Assembly: GCA_018883325.1 (NCBI GenBank)
Contig: VEQH01000034.1
Coordinates: 1 to 43,182 of the forward strand
Source of the DNA: Flavobacteriales bacterium
Lineage (GTDB): Bacteria > Bacteroidota > Bacteroidia > Flavobacteriales_D > Crocinitomicaceae
Direction: 5' to 3'
Length of the DNA: 43,182 bases
Positions within the stretch are counted from its first letter, which is position 1; each line of letters starts with the position of its first letter. Below are positions 36,752-43,182 of this stretch, piece by piece. A model generated the notes under the pieces. It ran no database searches. It saw only the letters and a program-made list of their open reading frames with translations, and was not told where the DNA came from. Position numbers and translations under genes: made by a program.

Positions 36752-37987
36752 ATGCCCCAAAACTGGAAAACATATAAACTTGTGGAAGTCGGTAAAATTA
36801 TTACCGGCAAAACTCCATCTGCGAAAAATCCTGAACATTTCGGCAATGAACTTCCATTTGTAACACCTACTGATTTTAAAAATTATGTAAAAAACGTATC
36901 TTTCGCTGAAAGAAATATTTCAAAAGAAGGAGTAATTGCTTTAAAAACCAAAATTCTTCCTATTGATTCAATTATTGTTACTTGTATAGGTTCTGATATG
37001 GGTAAAGTAGTATTAAATCAAATTCCATGTTTAACTAATCAACAAATAAATTCAATAGTTCCTGATAAAAGCATAGTAAATCCTCATTTTTTGTATTACA
37101 AGATTGTATCTGAATACTCTACTTTGCGAACTTTGGCAACCGGAGGTTCAACAATGCCGATATTGAATAAATCAGAATTCGAAAACATCGAAATCTCTCT
37201 CCCGCCTCTCCCCGAACAACGCGCCATCGCCTCCATTCTTTCTGCTCTCGATGACAAAATCGAACTCAACCTCCAAATGAACAAGACCTTGGAGGATATG
37301 GCCATGGCACTCTACAAACATTGGTTCGTAGATTTTGGGCCGTTCAAAGATGGAACGTTTGTGGAAAGTGAGTTGGGAATGATTCCTGAAGGTTGGGAGG
37401 TGAAAAGTATTGGCGAAGTTATAGAAACAATAGGTGGAGGAACTCCAAAAACTAATGTACCTGAATATTGGGAGAATGGAGAAATTGATTGGTATTCTCC
37501 AACTGACTTGACAAGTTCAAATACATTATTCTCATTAGGTACAGCAAAAAAAATCACAAAATTAGGTTTGCAGAAGAGTTCTTCTAGACTCTTACCTCCT
37601 GGTTCTCTTTTAATGTCAAGTCGGGCAACTATTGGAGCTTTAACAATTACAAGAAAAGAAGCCTGTACAAATCAAGGATTTATTTCGATGATTCCAAATG
37701 AAATTGTTTCTATATATCAACTCCATGGTTGGACGAAATACAACTCAGATTTAATTTTATCTAAAGCAAATGGAAGTACTTTTAAAGAGATTAGCAAGTC
37801 TGAATTTAGAGCTCTTCCAATATCAATCGGAAATAATATTGAATCATTCGAACTTCAATCGAAATCAATTTACAATTTGATTGAAAATAATATATTAGAA
37901 ACTCAAACTTTGAAAGAACAACGCGATTCCCTTTTACCGAAATTGATAAGTGAGGAGATTAAACTCAAAGATCAGAAAATATATTGA
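36752..37987 (+). CDS. hsdS: Type I restriction-modification, specificity subunit
   Basis: The 411-residue subunit that recognises the bipartite DNA site. It has two target-recognition domains (about 1-145 and 205-370), each ended by a conserved helical region: LPPLPEQRAIASILSALDDK with ALYKHWFVDF in the middle, and ETQTLKEQRDSLLPKLISEE at the end. The middle conserved region is G+C-richer than the two A+T-rich recognition domains, as expected when recognition domains are exchanged. No second or inverted hsdS copy is visible. The last 16 nt overlap a convergent gene. Confidence 0.93.
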   Translation: MPQNWKTYKLVEVGKIITGKTPSAKNPEHFGNELPFVTPTDFKNYVKNVSFAERNISKEGVIALKTKILPIDSIIVTCIGSDMGKVVLNQIPCLTNQQINSIVPDKSIVNPHFLYYKIVSEYSTLRTLATGGSTMPILNKSEFENIEISLPPLPEQRAIASILSALDDKIELNLQMNKTLEDMAMALYKHWFVDFGPFKDGTFVESELGMIPEGWEVKSIGEVIETIGGGTPKTNVPEYWENGEIDWYSPTDLTSSNTLFSLGTAKKITKLGLQKSSSRLLPPGSLLMSSRATIGALTITRKEACTNQGFISMIPNEIVSIYQLHGWTKYNSDLILSKANGSTFKEISKSEFRALPISIGNNIESFELQSKSIYNLIENNILETQTLKEQRDSLLPKLISEEIKLKDQKIY

Positions 37988-39102
37988 ACTAAAACAAATA
38001 AAGAAGAAGAAATCGAAAGGATTATTATTTTAGTAATTAAGTCCTTTTTAAAACTCAAAAATCCATCATCACTTTTAACAGGGATAAAAACTTGCATAAA
38101 TTGAAGGTAGCAAAAGAGTAAAAATACTTTATCATACCATTTTGCAGTTTTCATAAATTTATGATAAATTGAAGAAGGAATCCAAGTACCCTCATAAAAA
38201 ATATAGAAAATAAAGGAAAGAAAAATTAGTAGAATACTTAAAGTGAAAAATTCACGATTACGAACTTTTTTTCTTTTATTAACCTCCTCTATTGCATTAT
38301 CTAACTTTTCAACAACATAGGAAATATTCATATTGATCATTTCCTTAGTTGACAACATGAAAACTGAACCAGGGATTGCCTTTCTTTCAATTGAAACTGG
38401 ATTTTTTTCATTTGCATTACCTTCAATTAGTTCATTAACTTTATAACGATGTGCATCAAACAAATAGATAGATTCTAATTTCGAAGGATCCTTGCTATCC
38501 AACTCATAGTCGATCACAATTCCAGAATAAAGCTCATTTTTCCCTCCTGACTTAACCAAAATATCTGCTAATGTCATTTGCACTTTTTCTAGTGATAAAT
38601 CAGGTCTATCCAATACATTGACAGCCTTTTTAAATTTTTTGAAGTGAAAAACTTCACCACTAAACAAATAATACCAAGGATTCTTATATCGTAGAATTTT
38701 AATTTTTCGGTCTAAGTGAAAGAATCTAATGACTCTTGACAAAAGAAATCCAGAAATCCAAGCTACAAAATATAAGCAAAAACAATAAATCATGAAAATG
38801 TGATATTTGGCTAAAAAATATTTGGAGTTCTTACCTAATTCTATACCTTCATTCACAATTTCTTTATACAATGTTACTATTTCACTAATTTTTATTTGAT
38901 TATCAAAAAAACCTTGATATAAACAAAAAGTAATGAATTGAATTATTAACCCTGGGATTAAAGCAGACAAAAGTGTATTTAATACATTTTCACTGGTAGT
39001 GAATTGTTTGGAAAATTCTCCAAAGTAATATGTTCTTAGAAAAATATATCCAGGAATTAAAATGGATACAAAGAGAATTACGAACCCAATGGTTAATGTC
39101 AT
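37972..39102 (-). CDS. Membrane protein of unknown function (possibly DUF6338-like)
   Basis: The 376 residues hold about four N-terminal hydrophobic helices within 1-130, a soluble part, and two helices near the end. After NPWYYLFSGE comes a short Sm/SH3-like strand set (ILVKSGGKNELYSGIVIDYE and SIYLFDAHRY). This arrangement recalls DUF6338 proteins, but I give it only as a possibility. It points against hsdS and overlaps its end by 16 nt, and is 9 nt downstream of a small membrane protein gene, forming a two-gene unit on the opposite strand of the RM operon. Confidence 0.65.
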   Translation of the reverse strand: MTLTIGFVILFVSILIPGYIFLRTYYFGEFSKQFTTSENVLNTLLSALIPGLIIQFITFCLYQGFFDNQIKISEIVTLYKEIVNEGIELGKNSKYFLAKYHIFMIYCFCLYFVAWISGFLLSRVIRFFHLDRKIKILRYKNPWYYLFSGEVFHFKKFKKAVNVLDRPDLSLEKVQMTLADILVKSGGKNELYSGIVIDYELDSKDPSKLESIYLFDAHRYKVNELIEGNANEKNPVSIERKAIPGSVFMLSTKEMINMNISYVVEKLDNAIEEVNKRKKVRNREFFTLSILLIFLSFIFYIFYEGTWIPSSIYHKFMKTAKWYDKVFLLFCYLQFMQVFIPVKSDDGFLSFKKDLITKIIILSISSSLFVLVQYIF

Positions 39103-39111
39103 CGAGTCTAA

Positions 39112-39351
39112 TTATTTAAAATCTACTTCTGGATTTTTCCAAATTCCGGTTTGAATTTGTGTTTTACGTGAATTTTCTATTGCATCATCAATAGCTTTTT
39201 TCTTAATTGGGTCATTCAACGCATCGAGCCCATCATCTGAAATTAGACTTGTTTGAGTTTTTTTATTCAAATTTTTAAAAAAACTAATAAGCAGTCCAAC
39301 AAGAATAACTGAAACGATAATACCAACCCACTTCTCTTGTTTTTCACTCAT
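39112..39351 (-). CDS. Small single-helix membrane protein
   Basis: A 79-residue protein with one membrane helix (WVGIIVSVILVGLLISFF, residues 8-25) and a charged tail. No family is recognised. It is the first gene of the convergent pair, 9 nt before the 376-residue protein, and so likely works with it. Confidence 0.6.
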   Translation of the reverse strand: MSEKQEKWVGIIVSVILVGLLISFFKNLNKKTQTSLISDDGLDALNDPIKKKAIDDAIENSRKTQIQTGIWKNPEVDFK

Positions 39352-39484
39352 GATTCTAAGAATACTTCAACGAAAGTATAACTTTTTTGTGTTTTACAAC
39401 AATTTTTTGTTTTCATTTAACAAAATGTTGACCGTGTTTGCGAATAAGTCTGTCATAATTTCTTATGATTCATTATTTTTGAAA

Positions 39485-39571
39485 ATGCCTAACCTCCTCG
39501 AAATAACCGTTGAAAAAGCAGCCATCGAATGGTTGGTAGAATTTAAGAAAAGTGTACTTAAAGAGTGCTAA
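39485..39571 (+). pseudogene. Relic of the start of hsdR
   Basis: The frame MPNLLEITVEKAAIEWLVEF continues to a stop after 28 residues. Its first 52 nt match the true hsdR start (41150-41201) at 47 positions, the last 31 without a change, then similarity ends. An upstream ATG at 39350 in the same frame is not needed. This marks where hsdR used to begin before the following two-gene module came to lie in front of it. Confidence 0.8.
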
Positions 39572-39639
39572 ACAAGGCATTAACAAAATTTGTATCATAT
39601 TATTTCTATTTTCGTAGTATTCAAAACCAATGATTTTCT

Positions 39640-40761
39640 ATGAGTGAAGTTTTTTTTCAACCCAGATTAACGGGGAAACGTTTTGATTCACATACGCTTC
39701 CGGTTGAATTACTCAGTGATTTTGCTGCGCTCGAAGAATTGATTATTGAACTAGCAAAGCAAAAATACTTAGATGCTCATCCAGATCGTAAACGAGTACC
39801 AAGAGGTTTTGCGGACGGTATATCTTTAAATCTAGCAACAATTGAAGAAGGAAGCGTACTAACTGGTTTTGTTTTATCCTCCTTGCTTACAGCAAATAGT
39901 TTGTTTTCAACTTCAGATTCAACATTAACCTATTTTGAACAAGCCAAGGAAACATTTGTAACAGCTTTGGAGCAGGCTGAAAAAGCAGAGCAAATTGGAC
40001 TTACTCCACGCTTCATCGCTTACTTTAATCGAATTGGTAAAAACCTTTTGGATGATGAAGCAATCGAGTTTAATCCAATTTCAACTAACCATAAAGCAAC
40101 ATTGAATAAGCAAACACGTCGTCGTATTTTATTGTCTGTTGATCAAAATGCTGAATATTCAGAAAATACTACCTTGATTGTTCAAATAACGGAACTAAAT
40201 AAGGTAAAACAAACATTTTCTATTCAAAATCATAACGTAAAAATTGCAGGTATTTCTATTCAACCAGAACATAAAGAAAACATTTACAAAGCATTTGACG
40301 AATTTGAATTAGGAAGTTACGTAAAAATGAAAGTTGAAGCACAATTTAATGCATCAAACACTATTAGTATGATAAATACCTTAGAACATATAGATTTATT
40401 AGATGCGGGAGATATTGAAGTTCGTTTAGAACATATTTCGTCACTTAAGGAAGGTTGGTATTATGGAGAAGGAAAAGGATTCAAAAAGGAAGAAATAATG
40501 CAATTGTTACTACTTTTTAATGCTAATTATCCGAATGAATTACCAAATCCGAATGTCTTTCCTACAGTTGAAGGAAAGGTTCAATTTGAATGGTCTAACG
40601 ATTTATATGATCTTTCATTAACAATTGACACTGAAAAAATGTTAGGTGATTTTCATGCAATAACATTTAGTAATGAGGAGGAAATTGAACGACAGCTTAA
40701 TTTGAATGAAATGAACGGTTGGTCAGAACTTAATTCATGGATATCCAAAAATATGATTTGA
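39640..40761 (+). CDS. Unknown protein, first gene of a two-gene module
   Basis: A 373-residue soluble protein without named domains. The opening (RLTGKRFDSHTLPVELLSDF then AALEELIIELAKQKYL and GFADGISLNLATIEEGS) has the look of a conserved but uncharacterised family that I have seen only as a hypothetical protein paired with a small partner. A short hydrophobic patch (VLTGFVLSSLLTANSLF) may be buried rather than membrane. The C-terminus (YGEGKGF, then KVQFEWSNDLYDLSLTIDTE) is strand-rich. It overlaps the next gene by 25 nt. It sits between a relic hsdR start and the real hsdR, so it was probably gained as part of the module. Confidence 0.75.
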   Translation: MSEVFFQPRLTGKRFDSHTLPVELLSDFAALEELIIELAKQKYLDAHPDRKRVPRGFADGISLNLATIEEGSVLTGFVLSSLLTANSLFSTSDSTLTYFEQAKETFVTALEQAEKAEQIGLTPRFIAYFNRIGKNLLDDEAIEFNPISTNHKATLNKQTRRRILLSVDQNAEYSENTTLIVQITELNKVKQTFSIQNHNVKIAGISIQPEHKENIYKAFDEFELGSYVKMKVEAQFNASNTISMINTLEHIDLLDAGDIEVRLEHISSLKEGWYYGEGKGFKKEEIMQLLLLFNANYPNELPNPNVFPTVEGKVQFEWSNDLYDLSLTIDTEKMLGDFHAITFSNEEEIERQLNLNEMNGWSELNSWISKNMI

Positions 40762-41153
40762 TGGAAGAAAATACCCTACTACATCGCCAGATTCACCCAT
40801 CCTTTATTCAAAAGTCAGAAGTTTCTTCACAAGCATTTGAAGCAACTTCATCCGCTTTTACTCCAACACCTAAGGATAATAAAATGCTCTCAGTTTACAA
40901 CGGAGATAAATTCACGGCAAAACAAGCATTTGAACATTTTGTTGCTAATTACTCGTCTGTTGGCGTTTTATCGGTAACATTCCAAGAAGTGAAAACTGTT
41001 GGTTTATCTGCTCTTGAAGACAATATTCCATTTGATGGTCATGCATATATTGATTATTCCACTTGTGAAACAAATGGTCAGATAAAAAGTAAAGCAAAGC
41101 TTTTAAAGAAAAAAGCTTTAGATAGAGGTTGGATGTATTTTGCACAACAATGA
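40737..41153 (+). CDS. Unknown small protein, second gene of the module
   Basis: A 138-residue protein with a distinctive set: LLHRQIHPSFIQ near residue 14, SSQAF then TPTPKDNKMLSVYNGDKFTA, and a closing HAYIDYS region. Together with the upstream gene it forms a tight pair. The start at 40737 gives an overlap of 25 nt; an ATG at 40761 (MEENTLLHRQ) is an alternative. Its stop overlaps the hsdR start (ATGA), so HsdR is translated from its message. Function is unknown; a defence or toxin-antitoxin-like role is only a guess from place. Confidence 0.75.
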   Translation: MDIQKYDLMEENTLLHRQIHPSFIQKSEVSSQAFEATSSAFTPTPKDNKMLSVYNGDKFTAKQAFEHFVANYSSVGVLSVTFQEVKTVGLSALEDNIPFDGHAYIDYSTCETNGQIKSKAKLLKKKALDRGWMYFAQQ

Positions 41154-43060
41154 CCAACCTCCTCGAATCCACCGTTGAAAAAGCAGCCATCGAATGGTTG
41201 GAGCAATTGGGCTATCGCTACCAGCACGGTAACGAGTTGCAACGCGAGCTGAAAAAGGTAGTTTTGGAAGAAGAATTGCGCTCTTTTCTTTCTGTGGCTT
41301 ACCCCGATGTGCCTGCGAACGCCATTCAGGAAGCCATGAGCAGTTTCATGCAACAAGAAAGCATCGACCTGCACTTGCGCAACCGAGAGTTTCATTTGAA
41401 ATTGTCAAAAGGAATAGCAGTCACTTGGAAGGATGCAAGCGGTGCTGAAAAGGCAAAACACATTTACCCAATCAACTACAACGAACCGGAAAAGAATTCC
41501 TTTCTGTGTTCCAACCAAGTGGTCATCATTGGTAAAAACAAACGCATTCCCGACCTAATCATTTACATCAATGGTTTGCCACTTGTAGTGTTTGAGTTTA
41601 AAAACATGTTCGATCAAGAGGTTGGAATTGAAAATGCACACACGCAATTGGCGCATTATGCCTTAGATATTCCACAATTATTTGATTACAATACATTTAC
41701 CGTTATTTCTGACGGTCAGGAGGCATTCCACGGGATGTACAACGCTTCCTTGAAATGGTTCGCCCCTTGGAAAAGTACCAATGGAGAGGCCTTGGTGCGC
41801 GATGAAGAATTGCAATTGGAAACCCTAATAAAAGGTTTGTTCCCGAAAGCAACTTTATTGAATTACATCAAAAACTATATTTTCCACGAAGACCACAACG
41901 GGAAAATCATCAAGAAAGGAGCAAAATACCACCAATATTGGGGAATTTCCGCTGCTGTCAAAAGTTCCATTGATAATATCAAACCAAAAGGTGACGGACG
42001 TTTAGGTGTCATTTGGCACACACAAGGCTCAGGGAAAAGCATTTCGATGGCTATTTTGACCGGAATCTTGCGCCAGTTGCCCGATATGAAAAACCCAACG
42101 ATTGTCATTCAAGTTGACCGCAACGACCTCGACCGACAATTGTATGAATCCTTTGTGTTGTGCAAAGATTTAGTGGGAGAAGTAAAACACGCTGAATCAA
42201 CAGAAGATTTACGTTCCTTGTTAAGCTCAGATGGTGGCGGTGTAATTTTTACAACGATTGAAAAGTTTCGGTTGAAGAAGGGTGTCATCCCCCTCGATCC
42301 CCCTTCAAAGGGGGAAGCTGTCTCTCCCCTTGAGGGGAGATTAAGAGGGGTGACAGAAGACAACGAAGAAACAGTTCACCCCATTCTCTCCGAACGCTAC
42401 AACGTTATCGTTTTAGCCGATGAAGCACACAGGACACAATACGGATTTGAAAATGGTGGCTATGCACAAAATCTACGCCGTGCGTTACCCAATGCTTCGT
42501 TCTTAGGATTTACAGGAACGCCAGTTGATGGAAAAGATGCCGATACGGAACAAGTTTTTGGAGCAACCATTCACACTTATGATATTAAACAAGCTGTGGA
42601 AGACGGAGCTACAGTTCCTATCTATTATGAACCGAAAATGGTTCCATTGAATATTAAGGTTGATTCCTACAAAGAACTGGAAGAAGTTAAGGAAGATGCA
42701 GAAAGTAGCAATAACATTGTATGGGCTGCTATTGAAGATGCAGCAGGAGCCGAAGAACGAGTGAAGCAAATTGCAAATGAAATCCTAACTCACTTCAATG
42801 CACGGATTAAGACATTCGTAGGGAAAGCGATGATTGTTTGCATGAGTCGCCGTAATTGCGTGAAAATGTACGATGCCTTGAAAGCATTACCAAATTGTCC
42901 TGAAGTTGCGGTGATTATGACAGGAAACATTTCAAAAGATCCCGTTGAATGGAATCCGCATATTCGCACCAAAGAGTCAATGGAAGCCATAAAAAAGCGA
43001 TTCAGAACTCCAGAAGATTCCTTGCAAATTGTCATTGTGCGCGATATGTGGCTAACATAG
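41150..43060 (+). pseudogene. hsdR: Type I restriction subunit, truncated, with an internal palindromic insert
   Basis: HsdR cuts unmethylated DNA after ATP-driven translocation. The start is ATG 41150 (TNLLESTVEKAAIEWLEQLG) rather than 41129. Present are the PD-(D/E)xK nuclease site (PDLIIYINGLPLVVFEFK, about 134-151), Walker A HTQGSGKS (about 289-296), ADEAHRTQYGF (about 423) and GFTGTPV (about 453). Between Walker A and DEAH lies a 24-residue insert (about 378-402) from a palindromic element. The frame ends after RDMWLT at residue 636; family members continue with GFDAP and reach about 1000 residues. Loss of the later helicase motifs and C-terminus makes restriction unlikely. Confidence 0.85.
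42283..42355 (+). repeat. Palindromic element inserted in frame in hsdR
   Basis: A 73-nt unit bounded by TGTCATCCCCCT and AGAGGGGTGACA (imperfect terminal inverted repeat). Inside are CCCCCTTCAAAGGGGG (42299-42314) and TCTCCCCTTGAGGGGAGA (42323-42340), each a near-perfect palindrome. It is far more G+C-rich than its surroundings and is read as part of the protein, keeping the frame. Confidence 0.85.
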
Positions 43061-43182
43061 AAGGACTAAACCGAAGCGCAACGCAGTGAAGGTTCGGCTT
43101 TAGTCTATTGTTGACAGATGCTTTCGCTAGCCCTACTTTGTGTTGTTATGGGGTTTGCTTTTTAATCGATACATTTTTTGAG
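43061..43182. other. Hairpin-forming DNA after the hsdR break
   Basis: Directly past the premature stop, GACTAAACCGAA (43065-) and TTCGGCTTTAGTC pair as a long stem with one bulged base. Then come TTGTTGACAG and GTTGTTATGGGG. The text does not continue hsdR in any frame. It may be the end of an inserted element whose body is outside the window or a dispersed repeat. Confidence 0.55.

Noticed and set aside
36752..37987. Phase-variable hsdS inversion
   Set aside because: Only one hsdS is present, with no inverted partial copy or recombinase gene in the window.
42299..42340. Palindromes in hsdR considered as a CRISPR or terminator
   Set aside because: They occur once, inside a continuous coding frame, without repeated spacers or a T-tract; an inserted palindromic element explains them better.
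43061..43182. Right edge considered as an integron attC site
   Set aside because: A hairpin and GTTGTTATG-like text are present, but the RYYYAAC and GTTRRRY core sites are not convincingly paired and no integrase is in view.

Overview
The window is A+T-rich DNA from a member of the Bacteroidota, most likely Flavobacteriales. The evidence is a PorQ-like type IX secretion protein, a large secreted protein ending in a gliding-motility/CHU_C-type C-terminal domain, a fused MurF-alanine racemase, and promoters of the Bacteroidota type (TTTG about 20 nt before TAnnTTTG). No species can be named from the sequence alone.

Left and centre (about 0.2-32.4 kb) are mostly ordinary chromosome. A minus-strand run holds a CPBP membrane protease, a PAP2 phosphatase, an aminotransferase, a DUF1801 protein, a TMTC-like multi-spanning TPR protein and a GT2 glycosyltransferase. 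Next come an ECF sigma factor, porQ, an M28 peptidase with a Pro/Glu-rich partner, thymidine kinase, murF-alr and the 987-residue secreted protein. A Fic AMPylase gene with a striking tandem palindromic upstream region, a GH1 beta-glucosidase and the topoisomerase IV pair parE-parC follow. After a 1.2-kb repeat-filled gap come a beta-propeller-like exported protein and the purB / unknown / M1 peptidase operon.

The region 32.4-33.8 kb is a gene-poor scar. It contains a toxin-antitoxin relic whose toxin is cut to 45 residues, a G-rich direct repeat and a distant copy of the repeat family seen at 25-26 kb.

From 33.8 kb to the right edge is a defence island built on a type I restriction-modification operon with other gene pairs set between its genes. 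The order is hsdM, two small membrane proteins (one like the putative AbiC phage-abortive family), hsdS, a convergent pair of membrane proteins, a 28-codon relic of the start of hsdR, a two-gene module of unknown function, and hsdR. The module's second gene overlaps hsdR by ATGA, and the relic shows that hsdR once started upstream of the module. hsdR carries an in-frame palindromic insertion between its ATPase motifs. It stops abruptly after RDMWLT, where it runs into hairpin-forming DNA, so restriction is probably lost while methylation may remain.

The strongest candidates for something undescribed are the two-gene module at 39.6-41.2 kb with its hsdR duplication, the membrane-protein pairs embedded in the RM operon, the palindromic element in hsdR, and the tandem operator in front of fic.
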